Part shown: positions 8,206-15,926 of the stretch, piece after piece
Layout: every line of letters begins with the position of its first letter
Position numbering within the stretch: position 1 is the first letter of the stretch
NCBI RefSeq assembly: GCF_000518765.1
Contig: NZ_KI912489.1
Coordinates: forward strand, 66,652 to 130,651
Direction of reading: 5' to 3'
DNA length: 64,000 nt
Source of the DNA: Ruminococcus flavefaciens ATCC 19208
GTDB lineage: Bacteria > Bacillota > Clostridia > Oscillospirales > Ruminococcaceae
Notes under the pieces: generated by a model
Told to the model about the DNA's origin: nothing
Database searches by the model: none
The model's input: only the letters and a program-made list of their open reading frames with translations
Translations under genes and position numbers: made by a program

Positions 8206-9293
8206 TACTTTTTGCAATTGCGGGCATTGTATGTCTTGGCTGTATATTTTATCTTATCACAAGATTTCATAAATTCGGCTTTGTACAGAAAATAGCCGAA
8301 AAGCACAAATTTCTCTCATGGCTGCTGTGCATTGTGCCATTGTGCGGCATAGGCTGTTTCTCACTGATAAATACCTATGCGGTAGTTATAATACTGTTTC
8401 ATCTGGCAGCCTTCTGGCTCGTCGCTGACCTTTTGGGAAAGATAGTCCGCAAGGCAATAAAAAAAGAACGCCGCTTCTATATCGAAGGCGTTATGACTAT
8501 AATCATTACGGCTGTGTATCTCACTTTCGGCTGGATAAATGCCCATGACGTAAAAAGGACTGTCTATACAGTCCATACCGATAAGCCCATAGCAGGCGGA
8601 AGTCTCAGGATAGTGGGCATTGCTGACTCTCATCTCGGCATTACCCTTGACGGTGAAAAGTTCACAAAGGAAATTGAGCGTATACAAGCTGAAAATCCCG
8701 ATGTTGTAGTTGTCGCAGGAGACTTCGTTGACGATGATTCCTGCCGCGAGGATATGGTGCAAGCCTGCAAGGCTTTAGGCGAGCTGAAAACAACCTACGG
8801 CGTTTATTTCACCGTGGGCAATCACGATAAAGGCTATTACGAAGAAGGACACCGCGACTTCACTATCGCCGACCTTTGCAATGAGCTGGAAAAAAACAAT
8901 GTTATTATCCTTGATGACAAGGCAGTCGAGGTAAACGATACCTTCCGCATAGTGGGCAGACTTGATAAGCACTACAAAGAGCGTGAGGACATCAAGACTC
9001 TCACGAAAGACCTTGACAACTCAAAGTTTGAGCTTATTCTTGACCATCAGCCTAACGACTACGACAACGAAGCTGCTGTAGGTGCTGACCTTGTTTTCTC
9101 GGGACATACCCACGGCGGACATATCTGGCCCGCAGGCTATATCGGACTGCTCATAGGCGCGAATGATTTCGTCTACGGCTCAAAGACCATAGACAATACT
9201 GAATTTATCGTTACCTCGGGCATATCAGGCTGGGCTATACCTTTCAAGACAGGCTGTATCTCGGAATATGTAGTCATGGACGTTACGAATTAA
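8193..9293 (+). CDS. Membrane-anchored metallophosphoesterase (YkuE-like)
   Basis: A 366-residue protein with three or four N-terminal hydrophobic segments (residues 1-125) followed by a calcineurin-type phosphoesterase domain facing outward. All five dinuclear metal motifs are present: ADSHLG, AGDFVDD, GNHDKG, LDHQP and SGHTHGGHIW. Related YkuE proteins are exported metal-dependent phosphoesterases; the substrate here is unknown. The ATG at 8193 follows GGAGGTG and overlaps the dehydrogenase end. A second, shorter member of this family lies at 38560-39360. Confidence 0.9.
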   Translation: MFWLILFAIAGIVCLGCIFYLITRFHKFGFVQKIAEKHKFLSWLLCIVPLCGIGCFSLINTYAVVIILFHLAAFWLVADLLGKIVRKAIKKERRFYIEGVMTIIITAVYLTFGWINAHDVKRTVYTVHTDKPIAGGSLRIVGIADSHLGITLDGEKFTKEIERIQAENPDVVVVAGDFVDDDSCREDMVQACKALGELKTTYGVYFTVGNHDKGYYEEGHRDFTIADLCNELEKNNVIILDDKAVEVNDTFRIVGRLDKHYKEREDIKTLTKDLDNSKFELILDHQPNDYDNEAAVGADLVFSGHTHGGHIWPAGYIGLLIGANDFVYGSKTIDNTEFIVTSGISGWAIPFKTGCISEYVVMDVTN

Positions 9294-9304
9294 ATATTAT
9301 TTTT

Positions 9305-9331
9305 GTAGGGCGGATAATATCCGCCCCTTTT
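9305..9331 (+). terminator. GTAGGG-headed hairpin terminator
   Basis: A 7-bp stem GGGCGGA / TCCGCCC preceded by GTAG and followed by a T run, between the convergent phosphoesterase and exonuclease genes. The GTAGGG head is shared with the palindromic repeat family of this genome, so it may be a repeat unit acting as terminator. Confidence 0.7.
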
Positions 9332-10077
9332 TATTCTACAGTGAGCATAACGGGGCAGTGATCGCTGCCCATAATATCGGTCAGTATCTCGGAGTCTTTC
9401 ACGCGCTCCATAAATCTGTCGGATACCACGAAATAGTCTATACGCCAGCCTGCGTTCTTTTCACGAGCCTTGAAGCGGTAAGACCACCATGAATATGTAA
9501 CCGTATCGGGATAGAGCTTTCTGAATGTATCGGTAAAGCCTGCTCCGAGAAGCTCCGTGAACTTTCCTCGTTCCTCGTCCGAGAAGCCTGCGTTTCCGCG
9601 GTTGGTCTTGGGATTTTTCAGGTCTATTTCCTCATGTGCTACATTCAGGTCGCCGCAGTACACAACAGGCTTTTTCTTGTCAAGGTCTGAGAGATATGCT
9701 CTCATATCGTCCTCAAACTCCATACGGTAGTCGATACGCTTTAAGCCGTCCTGTGCATTCGGCACATAGCAGCACACGAAGTAAAAGTCCTCGTACTCGC
9801 AGGTGATGACTCTGCCCTCGTCCATATGAGTACCGTTTATGCCGTATGTAACGGATAAAGGCTCTGTCTTGCTGAATACAGCCGTACCCGAATAGCCTTT
9901 CTTTAATGCGCTGTGAAAATATATGTGATAGCCTTCGGGCTTGAAGTCTGCCTGATCGGGCTGCATTTTTGTTTCCTGCAGGCAGAATATATCAGCGTCC
10001 GCAGCCTTGAAAAAGTCCTCAAAGCCCTTTTGCAGACAAGCACGAAAGCCGTTTACGTTCCATGATATGAGCTTCAT
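9331..10077 (-). CDS. xth: Exodeoxyribonuclease III
   Basis: A 248-residue EEP-family nuclease of base-excision repair: AP endonuclease and 3'-5' exonuclease. Motifs in order: SWNVNGFRA, CLQETKM (metal Glu), GYSGTAVFSK, CCYVPNA, YCGDLNVAHEEIDL (catalytic Asp/Asn), WWSYRFKAREKNAGWRIDY, and terminal GSDHCPV (catalytic Asp-His). Length is normal. The ATG at 10077 has GGAGG upstream. It stands alone, leftward, converging on the phosphoesterase gene. Confidence 0.96.
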   Translation of the reverse strand: MKLISWNVNGFRACLQKGFEDFFKAADADIFCLQETKMQPDQADFKPEGYHIYFHSALKKGYSGTAVFSKTEPLSVTYGINGTHMDEGRVITCEYEDFYFVCCYVPNAQDGLKRIDYRMEFEDDMRAYLSDLDKKKPVVYCGDLNVAHEEIDLKNPKTNRGNAGFSDEERGKFTELLGAGFTDTFRKLYPDTVTYSWWSYRFKAREKNAGWRIDYFVVSDRFMERVKDSEILTDIMGSDHCPVMLTVE

Positions 10078-10169
10078 TGTAATACCTCCGAAAAAATTTC
10101 TCCGCAGCCATGCCGACTGCGGAGACTTTCTTTTATTATATCATATTATTACGAGTAAATCAACAGTCG

Positions 10170-10233
10170 CGGCGATACATTGCCCTTCTCGTTATCTTGA
10201 ACTCGAAAAAGGGTGCAGCGTCACGCTGCTTAT
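10170..10233 (-). repeat. Degenerate copy of the palindromic intergenic repeat
   Basis: Read on the minus strand, a 24-base core (palindrome GCAGCGTGACGCTGC plus CACCCTT) is identical to 47559-47582. The following bases are homologous in order: an AT-rich variant of the TCG..GATA step, then AAGGGCAATG, then CGCCGCGACTG in place of CTCGACACGGG. It therefore looks like a decayed inverted copy of the repeat module at 47561-47628. It lies between exonuclease III and the 693-residue membrane protein. Confidence 0.7.
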
Positions 10234-10280
10234 AGCATATAAGATGTCTAAAAGCAAGATACGCGGTGATAAACTGCCTT

Positions 10281-12362
10281 TTAATAATTATTTTCCATTG
10301 ACTTTCTGTATTCTTCTTCCTGTTTTTCCTGATCTGCCTTAATGCTTTCATATATTGGTCCAACATCTTCCATAGTGAAATCAGGAGAGTCAAACACGTA
10401 ATTTTCAAGTCTGAATGAGTAGCCGTTACTTTCACTTGAAATCAGCTGACCGCCCTCTGTAAGCACGATAGTCTTATTTATCTCATCGTAACCCTCACCT
10501 TGTCTGCCTGAAATATTATATTCTGTTTTTCCTCCGCCAATATCTCTTGACTCGATATTAAATTCAGGATCTCCTGACCATACAGGTCCAAGCATCTGTT
10601 CAATGCCCTTGCTCTTATAAACATAATGAACAGGTGATCCCGGAGTCATCGGAGAGACTATACAGTATGTGTATTCACGGTATGTCTCGCCTGTTGACTT
10701 GTCGATAATTCTGTATGCAGAAACGTCCTCACCGTTCATTACTGTTTCAATAGTGACCTCTTTACCCTCAAAGGTTCCTTCGCCGTTCATATACATCTTA
10801 TGGTTTTTGGCATCATAATAAAGATGTCCTCTCAAAGAAGAATAACCGCCGCTGTACATATCACTGTCTTCAATAACATAATCCGATTCAAGATTATTAT
10901 AATTGTCCAATCCGATACGAAGCTTTTCCGCAAGCTGTGAACAATCCGTCATAGTAATGTATTTATCTATTATTGTGCGTATTTTATCTTTATCTCTTTC
11001 GTTCTTTAATTTGAAGTATTTATAACTGTTACTTTTATTTGTTGGTGCTGATAAATATCCGCTTTCCTTCAAATTAACAGATGATAAATACCAGCATTTT
11101 TCTGAAGCATCTTCATATTCCTTATCAGAACAAGTTACCCATTCCAAAGAAGCTATCTCGTTTATGAAGCTCTCAGGATCGCTCATATTATAATAACGGT
11201 AAATAGCACCGTAATACTGTCCACCCTGAGGAACACCTATCGTACCTTCCCATGTGCTGTAATTAGGCTTATCAACAATACTTCTGCAAGCTTCTTTTAT
11301 CTCTTCGATTGTAGCATCACGGGATTCAGTATCATATCCAAGTACAGACTTGATAGCGTCGATAAGCTTTTCACAGTCGATTTCATCTTTGAGCTTGTAG
11401 CAGCCGTAGGGATCAGGATCTTCATCTACTGCCATAAGATATCCATCTTCGGATATTCTGATACCCATTTCATAATAGTTATTATATATAAATTCACTTT
11501 CTTTTATCTTTACCCATTCAAATTGCATCAAAGAATTTGTAAGAGCTTCTTTATCTGTAATGATATAATGATCCATTTCACCGTCAAATGCACCCTGCCA
11601 CGGAGCAAATACTACCTTATCGTCGCTTTTTTCCAGATGATTGCTGACAAAGCCCATTATCTCGTCCTGAGATACCTTGTTCATAGCTTCTATAGTATCG
11701 CTGTCTGCACCGTTAAGAGCCTCTTTAAACAGCTTTTCAAATACATCCTTGCCGTAATAGTAACTTTCTATGTTCGGAGGTGTCATTACTGCATTTTCGT
11801 CACCATCTATTTCCTGCCATATACCGTATCCGTTCTCACGTATGGAAAAATCATACTTCTTTCCGCTCTTCTCATCAATAAATGAAAAACGCACGCTTCT
11901 GAAAGAATTCGAATATTTTTCAACTTCTCTTACCCCTTCAAGGCTGTCTAAGTATTCAAACAATTCGTCCTTATAATCGCTTTTCTCTCTTACAAGGATA
12001 CTTTCACTTACTGAAAAATTCCATACATACTCGCTCATATCGTAGGAATCTTTATTTTCCTTTACCGTTTCATATATCGAATCATAATCGTTCTCAATTT
12101 CTTCGTTTACAACAGGCTTATCCTTCATCTTATTGAAATGATATATCCCACCGCCTACAGCTCCGCATACAAGCACGAATGCAGCAGCTACAGCCGCAAC
12201 TCTTCCCCAGCTGTGTTTCGGAGCAACTTCTATTCCGCTTACGCTGTCCTCATAATCTTTCATCTCTAAAGGCTCAGAGCTGAGCTTTTCCTGCATAAGG
12301 CTGCGGAATTTATCGCTGCACTTTATCTTTTTAAGAAGGTCATCGTATTCATTAGGTCTCAT
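10281..12362 (-). CDS. Large membrane-anchored partner (putative anti-sigma) of ECF factor
   Basis: A 693-residue protein with an acidic cytoplasmic N-terminus (about 50 residues), one membrane helix (about 53-75) and a very large, Asp/Glu/Tyr/Ser-rich outer region without a recognisable enzyme motif. The start is at 12362 rather than 12368 because GGAGG lies 9 bases before 12362 but only 3 before 12368. It overlaps the ECF sigma gene by 11 bases, so I infer a sigma/anti-sigma pair. Overall architecture matches the frameshifted protein at 4288-5606, although the sequences do not look closely alike. The outer part could sense an envelope or carbohydrate signal (inference). Confidence 0.75.
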   Translation of the reverse strand: MRPNEYDDLLKKIKCSDKFRSLMQEKLSSEPLEMKDYEDSVSGIEVAPKHSWGRVAAVAAAFVLVCGAVGGGIYHFNKMKDKPVVNEEIENDYDSIYETVKENKDSYDMSEYVWNFSVSESILVREKSDYKDELFEYLDSLEGVREVEKYSNSFRSVRFSFIDEKSGKKYDFSIRENGYGIWQEIDGDENAVMTPPNIESYYYGKDVFEKLFKEALNGADSDTIEAMNKVSQDEIMGFVSNHLEKSDDKVVFAPWQGAFDGEMDHYIITDKEALTNSLMQFEWVKIKESEFIYNNYYEMGIRISEDGYLMAVDEDPDPYGCYKLKDEIDCEKLIDAIKSVLGYDTESRDATIEEIKEACRSIVDKPNYSTWEGTIGVPQGGQYYGAIYRYYNMSDPESFINEIASLEWVTCSDKEYEDASEKCWYLSSVNLKESGYLSAPTNKSNSYKYFKLKNERDKDKIRTIIDKYITMTDCSQLAEKLRIGLDNYNNLESDYVIEDSDMYSGGYSSLRGHLYYDAKNHKMYMNGEGTFEGKEVTIETVMNGEDVSAYRIIDKSTGETYREYTYCIVSPMTPGSPVHYVYKSKGIEQMLGPVWSGDPEFNIESRDIGGGKTEYNISGRQGEGYDEINKTIVLTEGGQLISSESNGYSFRLENYVFDSPDFTMEDVGPIYESIKADQEKQEEEYRKSMENNY

Positions 12363-12846
12363 AAACATAACCCTCCTTTTCCAGTTCTGTTCTAAGCTTT
12401 TTTCTTCCGCGCTGCAAGAGTGAGCTTACTGTATTTTCTTTCTTTCCGAGGATATTTCCTATTTCCTTTATGCTGTATTCCTCAAAATAGTACAGAAATA
12501 TCACAGTTGCATACTTCTCGGGAAGTTTTTCTATCTTCTCTCTTATCTCGTTGTCCCTCTCTGTAAATTCACAGCTGAGTGTGTTTTCAAGAGTTTCGTC
12601 AAGAGGAGAATTTTTTGTTATACGTGAGCTTTTTTTATAGTTCTTGCAGCGGTTTATGGCTGACCTTAAAAGCCATGCCTTCATGTGTTCTTCGTTTTCA
12701 AAATCCTGTGGCTTTGCATGAAGCGTCAGGAATACTTCCTGCGTTATATCCTCGGCTTCATGGTAGCTTCCAATAATAGCGAATGCCATTCTCAGAACGG
12801 TATCGCCGTATTTATTGAATGCATACAACGCTGAATTGTCATTCAT
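12352..12846 (-). CDS. ECF-type RNA polymerase sigma factor
   Basis: A 164-residue SigW/RpoE-like sigma factor. Region 2: HEAEDITQEVFLTLH and MKAWLLRSAINRCKNYK; region 4: LPEKYATVIFLYYFEEYSIK followed by EIGNILGKKENTVSSLLQRG. The ATG at 12846 (MNDNSALYAF) is chosen because AAGGAGGA precedes it; the frame stays open 40 codons upstream through AT-rich non-coding sequence. It overlaps the following membrane protein gene by 11 bases. Second ECF/membrane-partner pair in the window. Confidence 0.92.
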   Translation of the reverse strand: MNDNSALYAFNKYGDTVLRMAFAIIGSYHEAEDITQEVFLTLHAKPQDFENEEHMKAWLLRSAINRCKNYKKSSRITKNSPLDETLENTLSCEFTERDNEIREKIEKLPEKYATVIFLYYFEEYSIKEIGNILGKKENTVSSLLQRGRKKLRTELEKEGYVYET

Positions 12847-12953
12847 AGAACTTCCTCCTTTCTGTCTGAAGCGTCGCTTCATAGATATATACAACTCTGA
12901 AAATATTTTCCGTGCATATTTCAAAAAATTTTTTCTGAATATATAAACAGCAA

Positions 12954-12979
12954 AGCTCACTGACATTCATCAGTGAGCT
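12954..12979 (-). terminator. Hairpin after thioredoxin operon
   Basis: A 10-bp perfect stem AGCTCACTGA / TCAGTGAGCT with a 6-base loop, just downstream of the leftward thioredoxin gene. The T-tract on the minus strand is weak, so it may terminate only partly. Confidence 0.6.
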
Positions 12980-12985
12980 TATTTT

Positions 12986-13303
12986 TTAAAGACCTGCCAT
13001 TTTAAGTATATCTTCCTTCTGCATAAGTCCGACGTGCTTCGTTACCAGTAAGCCGTCCTTGACTACAGCGAGCATAGGTATACTGTCAACGCTGAAAGCT
13101 GCTGCAAGCTCGGGCTGCTCGTCAACATTTACCTTGCCTACCTTTAACTTTCCCTTGTATTCATCTGCGATCTGATCTATTATGGGACCGATAGCCATAC
13201 ACGGTCCGCACCACATTGCCCAGAAATCAAGAAGTACAGGTGTTTTCTTGTATTGAAGAACTTCCCTCTGGAAATTTTCCTTTGTAATTACTACTTCGTA
13301 CAT
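12986..13303 (-). CDS. trxA: Thioredoxin
   Basis: A 105-residue thioredoxin, a cytoplasmic protein-disulfide reductant. The active site is WCGPC (W31-C35) and the cis-proline is in DSIPML. AGGAGG precedes the ATG. It is the last gene of a leftward trio with an FTR-like cysteine protein and a flavodiiron protein, which suggests that it takes electrons from, or supports, oxygen defence in an anaerobe (inference). Confidence 0.95.
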   Translation of the reverse strand: MYEVVITKENFQREVLQYKKTPVLLDFWAMWCGPCMAIGPIIDQIADEYKGKLKVGKVNVDEQPELAAAFSVDSIPMLAVVKDGLLVTKHVGLMQKEDILKMAGL

Positions 13304-13323
13304 TTTTTACCTCCTAAACATCT

Positions 13324-13527
13324 TTAATCTTCCAAAGATTTATAATATAACATACAGTGGCAGAAGCCCTCATAATTCGGGTCTGCTATCTGGTCACGAA
13401 ACTCCTTGCACATACACTTGTTTTCGGGAGTCTTTGCCAGTCTGCAAGGACAGTAGCCGTCCTTTAATTTAAGTCCCTCTTTGATTCTGTCAACAACTTC
13501 TTTGTCGGGATTGAGTGTAACTTTCAT
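13324..13527 (-). CDS. Ferredoxin-thioredoxin reductase catalytic-chain-like protein
   Basis: A 67-residue protein with three paired-cysteine motifs in the order of the ferredoxin-thioredoxin reductase (FTR) beta chain: CPC at 26-28, CMC at 38-40 and CHC at 56-58. In plant FTR these hold a 4Fe-4S cluster next to a redox disulfide that reduces thioredoxin. The spacings here are shorter than in the plant form and the middle motif is CMC rather than CPC, as in compact anaerobe homologues. Adjacent thioredoxin strongly supports the role. Good GGAGGGA ribosome site before the ATG at 13527. Whether it accepts electrons from ferredoxin is inference. Confidence 0.82.
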   Translation of the reverse strand: MKVTLNPDKEVVDRIKEGLKLKDGYCPCRLAKTPENKCMCKEFRDQIADPNYEGFCHCMLYYKSLED

Positions 13528-13547
13528 ATCAGTCCCTCCTTGACTTT

Positions 13548-14705
13548 TTATTTCATCAGCTCGTCTGCAAGTGCCTCTATCTGAGCTATATTTGCAGCCT
13601 TAACAGCTGACTTGATAGATACTGTGGTATCTGTGAATGTGATATTCTTTGACTTCTCGAACATTGCCTTTACTGTCTTTGCTGCGAGAGGTGCCCAGCT
13701 TCCGTTTTCGATAATACCGATTGTGCGGTTCTGGTAGTTTCTCTCTGTAAGGTCGAGAATGAAGTGCTTCATGAACGGGAATATATCGGCATTATAGGTA
13801 GTTGTAGCGATAACAAGCTTTCCGTAGCGGAATGCGTCCTCGACCGACTCTGCCATATCCTCTCTTGCAAGGTCTGCAATAGCTACCTTCGGGCAGCCCT
13901 TTGCTTCAAGCTTTTCTTTCAGAAGCTCGGCAGCCTTCTTTGTATTGCCGTATACTGATGTGTAAGCAATGAATATGCCCTCAGACTCAACGCCGTAGCT
14001 TGACCATGTGTTGTAAAGTCCCAGATAATAGCCGAGATTTTCTTTAAGGACAGGGCCGTGGAGAGGACATATTGTCTGTATATCAATTGCAGCAGCCTTT
14101 TTGAGAACGCTCTGCACCTGCATACCGTACTTACCTACGATACCGAAATAATAGCGGCGAGCTTCACAAGCCCAGTCCTCATCAACATCAAGGGCACCGA
14201 ATTTGCCGAATGCGTCAGCTGAGAAGAGTACCTTGTCTGTGCTGTCATATGTGAACATTACCTCGGGCCAGTGTACCATAGGAGCAAATACGAATGAAAG
14301 CTCATGCTTTCCAAGTGAGAGCTTCTCCCCTTCCTTGACTTCAAGCTTGTTAGCGATAACAAGTCCCTCGAAGAAATTCTCTATCATACCGAATGTCTTT
14401 GCATTGCCTACGATAGTTGCATCAGGGTACTTTTCAAGGAAATTCTTGATGTTAGCGGAGTGATCGGGCTCCATGTGCTGAACGATAAGGTAATCAGGCT
14501 TGCGTTCGCCAAGTACCTCAGCGATATTGCCCAGCCACTGATCAGCGAAATTGCCGTCAACTGTATCGAATACAGCAGTCTTGTCGTCAACTATAATATA
14601 TGAATTATAAGCCATACCGTTAGGTACGTCGTACTGTCCCTCAAAGAGGTCGATCTGGTGGTCGTTAACGCCTATATAGTAAATGTCATTGGTTATATTA
14701 TTCAT
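13548..14705 (-). CDS. fprA: Flavodiiron protein (oxygen/NO reductase)
   Basis: A 385-residue A-type flavodiiron protein, which reduces O2 to water (or NO to N2O) in the cytoplasm of anaerobes. N-terminal metallo-beta-lactamase-like domain with the di-iron motif HMEPDHSANI, further ligands in MVHWPEVMFTYD and PLHGPVL; C-terminal flavodoxin domain from about 250 beginning IFIAYTSVYGNTKKAAE. Length is typical for a form without a fused rubredoxin. Promoter at 14739-14767. First gene of the operon with FTR-like protein and thioredoxin. Confidence 0.93.
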   Translation of the reverse strand: MNNITNDIYYIGVNDHQIDLFEGQYDVPNGMAYNSYIIVDDKTAVFDTVDGNFADQWLGNIAEVLGERKPDYLIVQHMEPDHSANIKNFLEKYPDATIVGNAKTFGMIENFFEGLVIANKLEVKEGEKLSLGKHELSFVFAPMVHWPEVMFTYDSTDKVLFSADAFGKFGALDVDEDWACEARRYYFGIVGKYGMQVQSVLKKAAAIDIQTICPLHGPVLKENLGYYLGLYNTWSSYGVESEGIFIAYTSVYGNTKKAAELLKEKLEAKGCPKVAIADLAREDMAESVEDAFRYGKLVIATTTYNADIFPFMKHFILDLTERNYQNRTIGIIENGSWAPLAAKTVKAMFEKSKNITFTDTTVSIKSAVKAANIAQIEALADELMK

Positions 14706-14738
14706 TGGAAATTACCTCTTTTCATAATTTATGAAATA

Positions 14739-14767
14739 ATTATACCATAAATAAGAGTTATTGAAAA
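14739..14767 (-). promoter_or_regulatory. Promoter of flavodiiron-FTR-thioredoxin operon
   Basis: Minus-strand TATAAT (14744-14739) with TTTTCA (14767-14762) 17 bases upstream, about 35 bases before the start at 14705. The -35 element is weak. Confidence 0.6.
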
Positions 14768-14907
14768 GTGGCATTTGCAACAAATTTAAAGAATTTTCTT
14801 TTATTATCCCGAATTAAGCAGAAAATATTCCTGCACAGAAATGATTATAAAGAAATAAACTGCGCATAATAATATCAGCGCAAATAATTCAAGTAAAGGA
14901 GTAATTT

Positions 14908-15000
14908 ATGGTTAATTTCGTATTGGGAAGTTTATTCGGTGGGCTGAGTGCCTCCGCTCCCGTCATACGCTATTCAAGTAAAGGAGAAGTATATGCTTAA
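14908..15000 (+). CDS. Tiny truncated DUF3789-like protein
   Basis: A 30-codon frame after AAAGGAG encoding MVNFVLGSLFGG and then unrelated residues. Its first 60 bases, including the ribosome site and the preceding ATTCAAGT, closely match the start of the following tiny gene, so it looks like a tandem duplicate whose 3' part has been lost. Its stop overlaps the next gene's start region. It may be a remnant rather than a working gene. Confidence 0.4.
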   Translation: MVNFVLGSLFGGLSASAPVIRYSSKGEVYA

Positions 15001-15100
15001 TTTCATTTTAGGAAGTATGTGCGGAGGGGTAGTTGGCGTTATAACGATGTGTCTCTGCACAGCAGCAAAATGGGGCGACGAGCATATGGACAGCCATTAG
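14993..15100 (+). CDS. Tiny membrane protein, DUF3789-like
   Basis: A 35-residue peptide starting MLNFILGSMCGGVVGVITMC, a single membrane helix with a glycine-rich core and a polar tail. The sequence resembles the DUF3789 family of tiny proteins, common in Clostridia and often near mobile elements. AAAGGAG lies 6-7 bases before the ATG. Function unknown. The duplicated, decayed copy just upstream and the repeat-rich stretch just downstream suggest an unstable site. Confidence 0.6.
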   Translation: MLNFILGSMCGGVVGVITMCLCTAAKWGDEHMDSH

Positions 15101-15480
15101 GCGTTAGCTCTTAGCCGTTAGCTTGTAAGGACGCCCATTGGACGTCCCTGCCTAACAAAAGAGCTAAATGATACACTGTAGGTAACGCCGCAGCTAACAG
15201 CTGCACGTACCCTCGTCCTGCGGACATCTCCCTGCACAGCAGAGAGTCACTCGGCGTTCCGTTCGGTAGGGACGCTTTCAAAACTCACATAAACACAAAA
15301 TATCAATCATTCCACGGGCGCACGGAACTCGTCCCTACAATGTCAAATGTAGGGGACGGCGTCCTCGACGTCCCACAAGATATAATTTATTATCGCGGAC
15401 GACCAATGGTCGTCCCTACATTTTCAATTCTCCATTCTCAATTAGCGGACAAGCAAAGGGTGCGCAGGCTATGCGTAAAA
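15101..15480. repeat. Mosaic of palindromic intergenic repeat modules
   Basis: No gene. The stretch holds several short palindromes with GGACG/CGTCC arms and GTAGGG or CCCTAC ends (for example around 15149-15165, 15349-15378 and 15396-15420), plus an inverted fragment near 15453-15475 related to the GCGCAGAGCCTGCGC / CCTTGCTCG module of the repeats at 45771 and 47561. It appears to be an accumulation of decayed repeat units. Confidence 0.65.
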
Positions 15481-15481
15481 A

Positions 15482-15512
15482 AAATCGGTCTGTTTTACAC
15501 AAGACCGATTTT
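15482..15512 (-). terminator. Terminator overlapping the end of the DUF3592 gene
   Basis: A stem AAATCGGTCT / AGACCGATTT with a 10-base loop and a T run on the minus strand. The stop codon at 15495-15497 lies in the loop, so the hairpin begins inside the coding region. Confidence 0.8.
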
Positions 15513-15926
15513 TGAATAAATTTTCGTTAAAACCAGAATAGCTATACCTGCCAGAGTCAGCGCACCTAATATTGAAAGCAGGACTATAAGTCCGACCTTA
15601 TCAGATGAATGATCTAATATTGCTTTATCAGGTTTATTTGGATCAATATAAATATCTATTCTCTGACCGATAGCAAATGAATACTGAAATGAGCCGCTTT
15701 GCGTATACTTATAAATATACTGCTGTCCTTCGTAGTAATATTCACATGTATAATAATAGATTTTGTTTGATTCATGTGATGAACTGTCATTCCTTTTTAT
15801 TCGTACATCGCAATTTGTTATTACAGCTTCTACACAGACAGTATATGTTTTTTTATTGTAATTATAAAGCAGTATGCCAATGACAGCGATAACAGCTATT
15901 ACAGAGAAATATATTACATATCCCAT
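15495..15926 (-). CDS. DUF3592-like membrane protein
   Basis: A 143-residue protein with one hydrophobic segment at each end (about 3-20 and 110-133) and a central beta-rich outer domain of about 85 residues containing FAIGQRIDIYIDPNKPDKAIL, a pattern typical of DUF3592. Function unknown. It begins at the last base of serS, so it is co-transcribed with it or arises by read-through. Confidence 0.7.
   Translation of the reverse strand: MGYVIYFSVIAVIAVIGILLYNYNKKTYTVCVEAVITNCDVRIKRNDSSSHESNKIYYYTCEYYYEGQQYIYKYTQSGSFQYSFAIGQRIDIYIDPNKPDKAILDHSSDKVGLIVLLSILGALTLAGIAILVLTKIYSKIGLV

Noticed and set aside
11523-11885. 120-codon plus-strand ORF opposite the 693-residue protein
   Set aside because: Shadow frame: no ribosome site, odd composition, opposite a clear gene.
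15101-15480. CRISPR array
   Set aside because: The repeats are palindromic, unevenly spaced and of differing length; there are no uniform spacers and no cas genes.
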